From positions 1-64,000 of the forward strand of contig NZ_BCMI01000009.1 of the NCBI RefSeq assembly GCF_002217985.1: a stretch of 64,000 bases of DNA, read 5' to 3'. The notes beneath the pieces were generated by a model. It was not told where the DNA came from, did not search any database, and saw nothing but the letters and a program-made list of their open reading frames with translations. The stretch comes from Secundilactobacillus pentosiphilus (GTDB taxonomy: Bacteria > Bacillota > Bacilli > Lactobacillales > Lactobacillaceae). Every line of letters starts with the position of its first letter. Within the stretch, counting starts at the first letter, position 1. Below are positions 36,545-44,876 of this stretch, one piece after another. The position numbers and the translations under genes were made by a program.

Positions 36545-36751
36545 GATTGATTATAACCACGCTTTCTTCCCCATTGTTGGTGTTTTCATGCTACAATTAT
36601 TCACAGCGCATGAAAACGATTCGATAATAGTATAGCAGATGAGCCACCGGGTAACAAGGCGCTAAAACGCTTGCTGACGGCATATTTTACATCTGATTGA
36701 CGAATCGCCATGCTGGATCATTCCCAAATTTTCATCAAGGAGGACTTTCCC

Positions 36752-37411
36752 ATGATTCAATCCAAACACGCTCATTCAAAGCCTTCTAGGAAGTATCAAA
36801 TCGTAAACGAAGTGCTTAATTCGGTCACCCACGGTATTGGGGTAGGCTTGAGCATCGCCGGCTTAGTTTTACTGATTATTCGCGGTGTCCACGAAGGCGG
36901 TGCTATGCGGATCACAGCGTATAGTATTTACGGCGCCATATTAGTTCTTTTCTACCTGGCTTCCACCCTTTTTCACAGCCTTTATTTCACCCGTGCCAGC
37001 CACCTGTTTCAAATTTTTGATCACTGTGCCATCTACCTGCTCATAGCCGGTACATATACCCCATATTGCTTAGTGGTTATCAAGGGTGCTTTAGGCTGGG
37101 TGATTTTGGGCGTCATCTGGGCCATGGCAATCCTGGGCATCGTCTACAAATGCCTCTGGCTGGGTAAATTTCAAAAGCTCTCAACCATCATTTACGTCGT
37201 CATGGGCTGGTTTTGCGTTCTGGGCTTCAAGCAATTATTTCTCGGCTTAGGACTCCACGGCTTTATCCTGCTAGTGCTGGGCGGTGTTGCCTTCACGGTG
37301 GGCGCGGTTATTTACAGCTTTAAGGGCATTAAATTCGGCCACGTTATCTGGCACTTATTTGTGCTGCTGGGCACCATTTTAATGTACTTTTCCATTTTGC
37401 TATACGCGTAG
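36752..37411 (+). CDS. Hemolysin-III/TrhA family membrane protein
   Basis: 219 residues with seven hydrophobic helices. The conserved metal-site-like residues of the PAQR/hemolysin-III family appear: NSVTHGIGVGLS, STLFHSLYF..FDHCAIYLLIAGTYTPY, and FGHVIWHLFVLLG near the C-terminus. Relatives take part in membrane lipid homeostasis, and hemolysis is not implied by homology alone. The ATG at 36752 has AAGGAGG 8 bases ahead. It is divergent from degV. Confidence 0.92.
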   Translation: MIQSKHAHSKPSRKYQIVNEVLNSVTHGIGVGLSIAGLVLLIIRGVHEGGAMRITAYSIYGAILVLFYLASTLFHSLYFTRASHLFQIFDHCAIYLLIAGTYTPYCLVVIKGALGWVILGVIWAMAILGIVYKCLWLGKFQKLSTIIYVVMGWFCVLGFKQLFLGLGLHGFILLVLGGVAFTVGAVIYSFKGIKFGHVIWHLFVLLGTILMYFSILLYA

Positions 37412-37428
37412 TCGCTTAAATATATAAA

Positions 37429-37469
37429 GAGCAATCAATTCCTGAGAGTTTGGAATTGATTGCTCTTTT
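37429..37469. terminator. Bidirectional terminator
   Basis: GAGCAATCAATTCC and GGAATTGATTGCTC form a perfect 14-bp stem between the hemolysin-III gene and the convergent liv operon, with T on the plus side and A-rich sequence on the other. Confidence 0.85.
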
Positions 37470-37477
37470 GATTTTAC

Positions 37478-38125
37478 CTAATCCACCTGCTGGCTAGTCA
37501 CTAACCGAACGGCGTAACCGGCCGTCTCTAAGGCCTGCTTCACGGCAGTACTGTCCGTTTTGTCGACGTGCATTTCAATCATGATCGGCCCCAGGTTGCG
37601 CGTCACGATCAGCGTTTGAATGTTGAAATCATGATCGGCCATAATCTTACCAATTTCATAAATGACCCCGGTACGGTCATTTTCAATCATCACCTGTACC
37701 ACGGTTGCGTCCACGAAGTAATCGGTAATGTCCAAAAAGCTGTCTAAGATGTCATTGGTGGTAATGATGCCCACTACCTGTTTGCCGTCCATGACCGGCA
37801 AGACACCAACGTCATGGTGCCGCATGGTGGAAATTGCATCCTCTAACTGGGCATCCTGAGAAATGGTTTTGACACTTTTTTCCATAATATCTTCGACCGT
37901 CATTTTATTAAATAAATAATTGACCTCGTAAATGGATAGACTGGTAGCTTTGGACGGCGACGCTTCGCGAACCGTTCCCTCCGTTACGATACCCACCAGT
38001 TGATTACCATCGATCACGGGTAACCGATGAATCTGATGATCCTTCATCACGTTAACTGCCATGTTGACCTTGGTATCCGGCGATACCGTGATGACCTTGC
38101 TCGTCATATAATCCGCAACGCTCAT
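37478..38125 (-). CDS. CBS-pair plus ACT domain protein (AcuB-like)
   Basis: 215 residues. Two CBS motifs span about 1-60 (MTSKVITVSPDTKVN) and 70-130 (SVKTISQDAQLEDAI), followed by an ACT domain (about 140-205, VIYEIGKIMADHDFNI). This is the AcuB layout, which senses adenine nucleotides and an amino acid. It starts 4 bp after the livF stop, so it belongs to the branched-chain amino acid transporter operon. A regulatory role tied to leucine, isoleucine or valine is inference. Confidence 0.88.
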   Translation of the reverse strand: MSVADYMTSKVITVSPDTKVNMAVNVMKDHQIHRLPVIDGNQLVGIVTEGTVREASPSKATSLSIYEVNYLFNKMTVEDIMEKSVKTISQDAQLEDAISTMRHHDVGVLPVMDGKQVVGIITTNDILDSFLDITDYFVDATVVQVMIENDRTGVIYEIGKIMADHDFNIQTLIVTRNLGPIMIEMHVDKTDSTAVKQALETAGYAVRLVTSQQVD

Positions 38126-38129
38126 TGTC

Positions 38130-38840
38130 TTAACCTCCTAGATATGCTTTCTGCACGTTTTCATTAGCTAATAGTTCTTCACCGGTTCCTGTCAGTTTAA
38201 CTTCACCGCTTGCTAGCACGTAACCGTGGTCAGCAATGGACAGGGCCTTTTTGGCGTTTTGTTCGATCAAGAGCACGGTTGTCCCCTGATCTTTAATTGC
38301 TTTAACAATCTCGAATATTTCGTTAATAAAGATCGGTGCTAATCCCATTGAAGGTTCATCCAGCAGTAACAGCTTGGGTCTAGACATTAAGGCCCGTCCC
38401 ATGGCTAGCATCTGCTGTTCACCACCGGACAACGTGGCAGCGTCTTGATTGAGGCGTTCCTTCAAAACTGGGAAACGCGAATACACCGTCTCAAAACTGC
38501 CGGCAATTGCCATACGGTCATTTTGTAAAAAGGCCCCCATCTGTAGGTTTTCACGCACCGTCATTCCAGGAAAGATATGGCGCCCCTCCGGCACCTGTGA
38601 AATCCCGGCAGCCACGATTTTGGGCGCATTTTGTTTCTGAATTTCTTTACCTTCATAAGTGACGGTACCGCTAACGGGCTTTAAAAGCCCCGAGATCGTC
38701 TTTAAAATGGTGGTTTTGCCGGCACCGTTGGCCCCGATCAAAGAAACGATTTCACCTTCATTAATCTTAAAACTAACGCCCTTTACGGCGTTGATCACAC
38801 CGTAGTTAACGGCGAGATCCTTTACTTCAAGCATTGCCAT
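38130..38840 (-). CDS. livF: Branched-chain amino acid ABC transporter ATPase LivF
   Basis: 236 residues. Walker A GANGAGKTTIL, signature LSGGEQQMLAMGRAL, Walker B LLLLDEPSMGL. The compact LivF layout is clear. It is one of two ATPases driving the LivHM permease. GGAGG is correctly placed before the ATG. livG ends 2 bp upstream. Confidence 0.96.
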   Translation of the reverse strand: MAMLEVKDLAVNYGVINAVKGVSFKINEGEIVSLIGANGAGKTTILKTISGLLKPVSGTVTYEGKEIQKQNAPKIVAAGISQVPEGRHIFPGMTVRENLQMGAFLQNDRMAIAGSFETVYSRFPVLKERLNQDAATLSGGEQQMLAMGRALMSRPKLLLLDEPSMGLAPIFINEIFEIVKAIKDQGTTVLLIEQNAKKALSIADHGYVLASGEVKLTGTGEELLANENVQKAYLGG

Positions 38841-38842
38841 CC

Positions 38843-39622
38843 CTAAGCCTCCTCGCCAAGATATGCTTTGATAACCGCCGTGTTGTGCTGAATTTCACTT
38901 GGCGTGCCTTCCGCAAGTAATGAACCGTGATCCAAGACGTAGATTCGCGACGCTAAGTTCATAACCAGTGACATATCGTGTTCAATCAACAGTACGGTAA
39001 TGTGGAAGTCTCGTTGGATCTGGCGGATCAGGCGGGTCAAGTCTGCCGTTTCTTCCGGGTTCATACCAGCAGCCGGCTCATCAAGAAACAGAATTTTCGG
39101 TTTCATGGCTAAGCTACGGACAATTTCGAGACGCCGCTGAATCCCATACGGCAAATTCTTGGCCAATTTAGCCACATCGTCTTGCAGATCAAAGATTTTT
39201 AAGAGCTCAATTGCTTCTTGTCGAATTCGAGCCTCTGTTTTATAGAATTTAGGCAACCGAAAGACTGATTGCAAGAAACCTTCTTTGTAGTTAGCCGTCA
39301 TGGCAATCAAAACGTTATCCAAAACCGTCAGTTCCTTAAATAGCCGAATATTTTGAAAGGTTCTGCCCATGCCCAAATCAGCAATTTTATAAGCTTTCAT
39401 ACCGTTTAACGGAATAATTCCGTCAGTGCCGCGAAACGTAATTGAACCGGAGCTAGGGACGATTACCCCGGTCAGTAAGTTAAACAGGGTGGTTTTACCA
39501 GCCCCGTTCGGTCCAATCAACGCCACGAGTTCATCGTCGTTGAGGTGCATATTGACATCGGAGACAGCAGTCAGACCACCAAAATTTTTCACAAGGTCTT
39601 CAACGTTTAGCAAAGTTGTCAT
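38843..39622 (-). CDS. livG: Branched-chain amino acid ABC transporter ATPase LivG
   Basis: 259 residues. Walker A GPNGAGKTTLFN, the LivG-specific segment GMGRTFQNIRLFKELTVLDNV, signature LPYGIQRRLEIVRSLAM and Walker B ILFLDEPAAGMNPEE. The start overlaps the livM end by 4 bp. Confidence 0.96.
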   Translation of the reverse strand: MTTLLNVEDLVKNFGGLTAVSDVNMHLNDDELVALIGPNGAGKTTLFNLLTGVIVPSSGSITFRGTDGIIPLNGMKAYKIADLGMGRTFQNIRLFKELTVLDNVLIAMTANYKEGFLQSVFRLPKFYKTEARIRQEAIELLKIFDLQDDVAKLAKNLPYGIQRRLEIVRSLAMKPKILFLDEPAAGMNPEETADLTRLIRQIQRDFHITVLLIEHDMSLVMNLASRIYVLDHGSLLAEGTPSEIQHNTAVIKAYLGEEA

Positions 39623-40584
39623 GATTTAGCCCCCACCTTCTTATGTTTACGATTAAAGAATCGTTTAAATGACAGTTCCTTGGCACCCATGATCCCTGAT
39701 GGCTTGAAAATCATGATCAGGATCAATACCAGGGCGTAAATCACCATACGCAAGGCACCGAAGCTTTGCAAGGCAGCATCCACCACCCCTAAGATCGTGG
39801 CGGCCACGAAACTACCCGTGATGCTGCCAACCCCGCCAAGCACCACGATGATCAAAATCGCAATGGACTCCATGATGTTGAAGTTATTAGGCGCAATCGT
39901 CTGCAGGTATGACGCCTGCATCGAACCGGCGACAGCGGCGGTCGCGGCTCCCAGTACAAAGGCGGCCAGCTTCCACTTAAAAACGTTGATGCCCATTGAT
40001 TCAGCAGCAATTTCGTCTTCCCGAACGGCTAGTGCCGCCCGACCGCCGCGACTATGAATAAAGTTCACGATGATGATCGTCGTCACGCACACCATGATGT
40101 AAACCACTGGTCAAGTTGCAAATTGGGGAATGTTAAACATCCCCGAAGGCCCGTTGGTGATTTTTAAATTGTTAATGATGATCCGAATAATTTCAGCTGC
40201 TCCCATGGTGGCAATCGCCAAGTAGTCGCCGCGCAGACGCAATGTCGGGATACCAACGACCAGAGCTGCGACAATGGCCACGATCACCCCCACGATAATT
40301 GAGAGATAAAAGGCGCCCGCAGTAGGTGTCTTGCTAATGATAATGGCGGTAGCATAGGCGCCCACCGCCATGAAGCCGGCGTGACCAAGGGAAAATTGAC
40401 CCGCAAAACCGATCACCAGATTCAAGCCCACTGCCAAAATAATGTTGATGCCGATCGTCACCACCATATTTTCTAGAAACGAATCGATGACCCCAACCAA
40501 AATCAAGGTATTCATCAAATAAAAGCCAGCGACCATTAAAATCAGCCAGCAAATATTGTATTTCAAGTTTGCTTTCAAAATCAT
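39619..40584 (-). pseudogene. livM: Branched-chain amino acid permease LivM, interrupted by an in-frame TGA
   Basis: The N-terminal part (40111-40584) and C-terminal part (39619-40107) are in the same frame, separated only by TGA at 40111-40113 in the context CAATTTGCAACT-TGA-CCA. Reading the stop as TGG (Trp) gives a continuous permease of about 321 residues with normal LivM features (GQFSLGHAGFMAVGAYATA; RENE-like REDEIAAESMGINV). The lesion is thus a single substitution. The following base is C, a context that favours readthrough. Unless it is suppressed or a sequence error, the transporter is inactive. Confidence 0.88.
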
Positions 40585-40587
40585 CAC

Positions 40588-41466
40588 CTAAACCTTTTCT
40601 TTAACGTTTTTACCGAAGATCCCTGCTGGCAATACCAAGAGAATGATGATCAAGACCAGGTATACCGCGGCGTCTTTGTAGGCTGAAAGGCCAACGGACT
40701 GCACCGCCGTTTCCAACAGGCCAATCAAGAACCCGCCCAGCGAGGCACCCGGAACTGAACCAATACCACCGACAACGGCGGCAACAAAGGCTTTGATCCC
40801 AGGTGTCATTCCCATCAATGGATCAATGGAGTTGTAATACAGACCGATCAGAACGCCCGCCGCACCGGCCATTGAAGAACCTAATGCAAAGGTGAAGGAA
40901 ATGGTCCGGTTGAGGTTGATACCAACCAGTTCAGCCGCGTCAGGATCCACTGAAACAGCACGCATGGCGCGCCCCATTTTAGTTTTCTTGATGATCAGCT
41001 GGAGTAAGATCATCAGTAAGCAGGCCGTCGCCAAGATCAAGATTTGAATGTTAGACACCCGAACGCCCCAGAAGTTAAAGTTTACTTGTTTAATGACTTG
41101 TGGGAAGTCGCGGGTATCTGCGCCATACAGGTAAGACATCCCGTTTTCCAAGAAGTAAGAAACGCCAATGGCAGTGATCAAAGCGGTAATTCGCGGTGCG
41201 TGACGCAATGGTCGGTAAGCAAAGTACTCGATAACGACACCGGCTGCCGCGCAAACGATCATGGCGGATAACAGGGCAAAAAGAAAGTTAAAATGCCAGA
41301 AATTAATCGTGTAATAGCCCCAGAAAGCGCCCAGCATATAGATGTCGCCATGGGCGAAGTTGATCAGTTTGATGATGCCGTAAACCATGGTGTAGCCCAG
41401 CGCCAGCAAAGCATAAATGCTGCCTAGCGAGAGGCCGTTTATCAGTTGTTGAAAGAGTGTTGTCAA
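40588..41466 (-). CDS. livH: Branched-chain amino acid permease LivH
   Basis: About 292 residues with eight or so membrane segments. It has family marks GSIYALLALGYTMVYGIIKLINFAHGD near the N-terminus and GGIGSVPGASLGGFLIGLLE. The frame is open further upstream, but GGAGGG lies 7 bases before the TTG at 41466, chosen as start. It is 104 bp after livJ and abuts livM. Confidence 0.94.
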   Translation of the reverse strand: MTTLFQQLINGLSLGSIYALLALGYTMVYGIIKLINFAHGDIYMLGAFWGYYTINFWHFNFLFALLSAMIVCAAAGVVIEYFAYRPLRHAPRITALITAIGVSYFLENGMSYLYGADTRDFPQVIKQVNFNFWGVRVSNIQILILATACLLMILLQLIIKKTKMGRAMRAVSVDPDAAELVGINLNRTISFTFALGSSMAGAAGVLIGLYYNSIDPLMGMTPGIKAFVAAVVGGIGSVPGASLGGFLIGLLETAVQSVGLSAYKDAAVYLVLIIILLVLPAGIFGKNVKEKV

Positions 41467-41540
41467 GGTGTCACCCTCCTTTATGTAGTTGAGCTCCAAG
41501 TCGGAGACCCTCGTCAGCAGACAGCGTGGCCCGTTCACGA

Positions 41541-41561
41541 GAGCCCCCCAATGGAAAGCTC
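41541..41561 (-). other. Intercistronic hairpin between livJ and livH
   Basis: GAGCTTTCC and GGGGGGCTC can pair over 9 bp (three G-U) around ATT, with no T-tract. Such a stem could protect the livJ message and raise the binding-protein level over the permease, which is inference. Confidence 0.4.
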
Positions 41562-41570
41562 ACGGATGCA

Positions 41571-42767
41571 TTATTTAATCTGTGTTGAACCGACCACTTT
41601 ACCGTTGTTCAAGTGTTCAACGGCGATCGGCTTATCGGCATCGTGATGCCCGTCGATGGAGATCTTACCAGTCACACCATTGAAGTTCTTAATGTCAGCC
41701 AGACCCTTAGTGATCTTAACTGAGTTAGCTGATTTTTGACTTTCAATCGCTTGTTTGATCATGTATGTTGAATCGTAAGCCAACGCTGAGAAGGTCGGTG
41801 CGTCCGTGTGGTAACGTGCCTTGTACGCCTTCAAGAATTTAGCAGCCGTTGGGTTAGACTTGGCAACCGTTTGTGAAAACGGCGTGGTGTAATAAATGTT
41901 AGAAGCGTTCTTGGCGCCGGCAATTTGAACCAGCTTAGCGTCCGCCATACCATCGGAACCAACAACCGGTACGTTCAACCCCATTTGACGCGCTTGCTTG
42001 ATGATCAAGCCGATTTCTGAGTAATAACCTGGTGCGTAGATGGCATCGACTTTTTTATGCTTAAACGAAGTCAAAATTGCGTTGAAATCTTTATCGCCGG
42101 CTGAGAAGTACTGGGTATCAACAACCTTGCCTTTAAACTGCTTCTTAAATGATTTCGCAAGACCAGTTCCGTAATCGGTTGAATTGTCACCAAGCACGGC
42201 GACCCGCTTAGCTTTCAAATTGTTGTAGATGAACTTGGCACCGGTACCGCCCTGGAAGTTATTTTGGTAACAGGCCCGGAAAACGTACGGCTGGACCTTG
42301 CCGCTCTTTTGCAGCGTAAAGTTGGGATCGGTGGCGGATGGGCTCAAAGCAGGCACTTTAGCTTTCGTTTCGTTTGGAATAGCTGCAGTACCGGCATTGG
42401 TAGTAGCTGTACCAATAATGGCGTTGACCTTATCGTTATTTGAGAGTTGCGCGGCAACTGAAGCGGACGTACTGGTTGACGTCTTGTTATCCTTAATGAT
42501 CAGTTTGATTTTCTTCTTTTTACCATTAACGTTGACCCCACCCTTGTCATTAATCTCGTTAGTCGCCATCTGAATACCTTGTTTCATCTGGTTGCCGTAG
42601 CCACCAGCAGCGCCCGAGAGCTCTAGGTTGACCCCGATCTTAACGGTACTGCCCGTTTGGTCGTTTCCTTGGCTGGACGTTTTAGCAGTGGAACAGCCGG
42701 CAAAGATTACGGCTGACATCGCAATCGCTGCAATTCCTGTAACGCGTTTGATCATCTTTTTCTTCAT
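41571..42767 (-). CDS. livJ: Branched-chain amino acid ABC transporter binding lipoprotein LivJ
   Basis: 398 residues. The lipoprotein signal ends at AVIFAGC (Cys25). A Ser/Thr-rich linker precedes a type I periplasmic-binding fold starting VKIGVNLELSGAAGGYG, with TDYGTGLAKSFKKQF typical of Leu/Ile/Val receptors. It is first in livJHMGF. Its upstream leader carries a peptide rich in Leu codons and a terminator. Confidence 0.95.
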   Translation of the reverse strand: MKKKMIKRVTGIAAIAMSAVIFAGCSTAKTSSQGNDQTGSTVKIGVNLELSGAAGGYGNQMKQGIQMATNEINDKGGVNVNGKKKKIKLIIKDNKTSTSTSASVAAQLSNNDKVNAIIGTATTNAGTAAIPNETKAKVPALSPSATDPNFTLQKSGKVQPYVFRACYQNNFQGGTGAKFIYNNLKAKRVAVLGDNSTDYGTGLAKSFKKQFKGKVVDTQYFSAGDKDFNAILTSFKHKKVDAIYAPGYYSEIGLIIKQARQMGLNVPVVGSDGMADAKLVQIAGAKNASNIYYTTPFSQTVAKSNPTAAKFLKAYKARYHTDAPTFSALAYDSTYMIKQAIESQKSANSVKITKGLADIKNFNGVTGKISIDGHHDADKPIAVEHLNNGKVVGSTQIK

Positions 42768-42855
42768 AAGTTTCTCCTACTTTCTTAACGTAATATGTGT
42801 GGTGTATGTATGCTGCGGCTTGCCCGACTAGCTTCCCTCCCCGTGTCAGAGCAAT

Positions 42856-42886
42856 AAAAAAACCTCATTCAATTTAATGAATGAGG
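42856..42886 (-). terminator. Leader terminator (attenuator) ahead of livJ
   Basis: CCTCATTCA and TGAATGAGG form a perfect 9-bp stem with a 6-nt loop and seven T on the minus strand. It lies between the leader peptide and livJ, with no coding gene in front of it other than the peptide, as in attenuators. Confidence 0.8.
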
Positions 42887-42892
42887 TCTAAA

Positions 42893-43090
42893 GTCAGAAT
42901 TTGATCATCAAGCCCTCATCATTAAAAACGCACTAATAAGGGCTCAACTTAATTTAATTAGTAGATTAACTACTAGCTAATAGTTGCGTCCTTGGTTTTT
43001 AATAATAAGACTAAATTCTGACGTGCAGAGGTTACGTTAAATTGTTGAACGGTTGAATTTTTCATGTGATGTAACCTCCTGTCAGAATTT
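42893..43090 (-). promoter_or_regulatory. Structured liv leader with competing stems
   Basis: Segment 1 (43071-43090, AAATTCTGACAGGAGGTTAC) holds the ribosome site of the leader peptide and can pair with segment 2 (43013-43035) over two 9-10-bp blocks. Segment 3 (42893-42902, AAATTCTGAC) repeats the first half of segment 1 and can take the same partner. A middle stem (42934-42947 with 42908-42921, 14 pairs) has a 3' arm, TGATGAGGG, that can also pair with the 5' arm of the terminator. Segment 2 encodes residues 11-18 of the peptide, right at the Leu run. No T-box sequence is present. Confidence 0.65.
42973..43065 (-). CDS. Leader peptide of the liv operon (Leu-Val-Leu-Leu-Leu)
   Basis: A 30-residue frame with AGGAGG 9 bases before its ATG, ending in TAG at 42973. 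Residues 18-22 are LVLLL, the amino acids carried by the transporter encoded next, with Leu encoded by TTA each time. It lies inside a strong RNA fold and before a terminator. By analogy with ilv/leu attenuation, stalling at these codons when leucine or valine is scarce should change the fold and allow read-through. Confidence 0.7.
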   Translation of the reverse strand: MKNSTVQQFNVTSARQNLVLLLKTKDATIS

Positions 43091-43111
43091 TTGGACTTGT
43101 TGAATGTCATA

Positions 43112-43140
43112 ACTATAATTGAAAGTTCATAATTCGTCAA
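43112..43140 (-). promoter_or_regulatory. Promoter of the liv operon
   Basis: TTGACG (43135-43140) and TATAGT (43112-43117) are separated by 17 bp, placing the transcript start about 15-20 bp before the structured leader. Confidence 0.75.
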
Positions 43141-43356
43141 CAATTATTTTATATTTTTAATCATTTTATTTGATAAAGTATCATCACAATATTGTATAAG
43201 CACTGTTATATCAACAATCTTAATATAAAAATGAGTTCCCAATTGATTTTAATATTCTGATGACTCATTTAAAGAATATCTTTCTTAGATTCTACTGAGT
43301 ATCACCCTGATACCCGCTACTAGACTTGCACATTAGTTTGGAATCGTCCAGCAAAC

Positions 43357-43398
43357 CCAAAAATCGCTTAGTATAACAGTCATCATACTAAGCGATTT
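43357..43398 (-). terminator. Terminator of thyA-folA
   Basis: AAATCGCTTAGTAT and ATACTAAGCGATTT form a perfect 14-bp stem with a 10-nt loop, 9 bp after the folA stop, followed by TT. Confidence 0.7.
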
Positions 43399-43407
43399 TA
43401 ATTGTTT

Positions 43408-43896
43408 TTAGCGCCGCTGCCAGCGCTCAAAGACCAAACCATACGGGTTCTTATCGTCGGGTTCACGGGTGGTCGACTCAACGAGTTTAAACCGGCTATA
43501 ATCGATTTCAGGCATATAGGTGTCAGCCTTAAAGGTGTGCAGCACCCGCGTTCGTAACAACGTATCAACGTATGGCAGCAAGCTTTTAAAGACGCTGGCT
43601 CCCCCGCTGACCATTACTGTTTCGTTAGGATGTGCCTGTTCGTAAGCCACCACTTCAGAAGCACTGTGTAAGACGGCAACGTTACTAGGATAATCAGTAG
43701 CCGTGCGCGTGGTCAAAACAATGTTCTTGCGATGCGGTAACGGCTTTTTGTAGCTCGCAAACGTCCGGCTGCCGGAAATTAGGGTATTGCCGATGGTATG
43801 CTGCTTAAAAAATGCCATGTCAGCTGGTAAATGCCACGGTAACTGGCCCTTATGGCCAATTGCGTGCTGCTGGTCTTCTGCCCAGATAAAGATCAT
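43408..43896 (-). CDS. folA: Dihydrofolate reductase
   Basis: 162 residues. It starts MIFIWAEDQQHAIGHKGQLPWHLPADMAFFK (read across the substrate site, with the PWHLPADM acidic residue), then GNTLISGSRTFASYKKPLPHRKNIVLT and VMVSGGASVFKSLLPYVD. It regenerates tetrahydrofolate after ThyA. It is 10 bp downstream of thyA. Confidence 0.97.
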   Translation of the reverse strand: MIFIWAEDQQHAIGHKGQLPWHLPADMAFFKQHTIGNTLISGSRTFASYKKPLPHRKNIVLTTRTATDYPSNVAVLHSASEVVAYEQAHPNETVMVSGGASVFKSLLPYVDTLLRTRVLHTFKADTYMPEIDYSRFKLVESTTREPDDKNPYGLVFERWQRR

Positions 43897-43906
43897 GAGA
43901 TCACTC

Positions 43907-44857
43907 CTATACTGCGACTGGGGCCTTAATAGCTGGTGCGGGATGGTAATTAGTCAAACTGATATCATCCATGTCATAATCAAAAATGCTGGATTTGTCA
44001 GGGTTCAAAACTAACTGTGGCGCTTCCGCTGGCGTTCTTGAAAGCTGCGTCTTCACCTGTTCAATATGGTTGCTGTAAATGTGCACATCACCAAAGGTAT
44101 GAACAAAGTCGCCTGGTTTTAAGCCAACTTCCTTAGCAATCAAATTAGTCAGCAGCGCGTAACTGGCGATGTTGAAGGGAACACCCAAAAAGATGTCCGC
44201 AGACCGCTGATACAGCTGACAGCTGAGCTTGCCATCGTTAACGTAGAACTGAAACATGGTGTGGCAAGGCGGAATGGCCATGCCAGGCACGTCTTCTGGA
44301 TTCCAGGCGGAGACGATCATACGCCGTGAATCAGGGTGAGTCCGCAGCGTCTCTAAAACGTTGCTGAGTTGGTCGATAGTTTCACCCTTACTGGTTTTCC
44401 AAGCCCGCCATTGGGCGCCGTAAACGTTGCCTAATGAGCCGTATTTAGCCGCAAAATCATCGTCTTCTACGATGCGTTTACAAAAGGCCTTCTTTTGTTC
44501 CTGATAAACTTTGTTGAAGTCCTCATCAACCAATGAACGGCGGCCAAAGTCAGTCATGTCTGGACCGTGATAGTCAGCGGATTCTACAAACTTCTTAAAG
44601 GCCCATTCATCCCAAATATGGTTATGGTGCTTTAACAAGAATTGAATGTTGGTGTCCCCGTGTAAGAACCAAAGCAGTTCGCTTTTGATTAAGCCAAAGG
44701 GCACCTTCTTAGTGGTTAGTAACGGGAATCCCTGACTCAGGTCAAAACGCATCTGGTAGCCAAACACGCTGATCGTGCCAGTCCCCGTTCGGTCGGACTT
44801 GCGGTGCCCGTTTTCCAAAACATAGCGCTCCATATTCAAATAAGCATCTTCAAGCAT
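43907..44857 (-). CDS. thyA: Thymidylate synthase
   Basis: 316 residues, the long form with the roughly 50-residue insertion common in Lactobacillales. [22 protein letters not shown], the catalytic Cys in [13 protein letters not shown], and [18 protein letters not shown] are present. It methylates dUMP to dTMP. The ATG at 44857 is preferred over a TTG two codons upstream, with GGAGAGG 6 bases ahead. It is followed by folA. Confidence 0.98.
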   Translation of the reverse strand: MLEDAYLNMERYVLENGHRKSDRTGTGTISVFGYQMRFDLSQGFPLLTTKKVPFGLIKSELLWFLHGDTNIQFLLKHHNHIWDEWAFKKFVESADYHGPDMTDFGRRSLVDEDFNKVYQEQKKAFCKRIVEDDDFAAKYGSLGNVYGAQWRAWKTSKGETIDQLSNVLETLRTHPDSRRMIVSAWNPEDVPGMAIPPCHTMFQFYVNDGKLSCQLYQRSADIFLGVPFNIASYALLTNLIAKEVGLKPGDFVHTFGDVHIYSNHIEQVKTQLSRTPAEAPQLVLNPDKSSIFDYDMDDISLTNYHPAPAIKAPVAV

Positions 44858-44876
44858 GAACAACCTCTCCTATTCC

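Noticed and set aside
42770-43140. T-box riboswitch ahead of livJ
   Set aside because: The conserved T-box sequence and specifier layout are absent, and the leader peptide and competing stems explain the region better.
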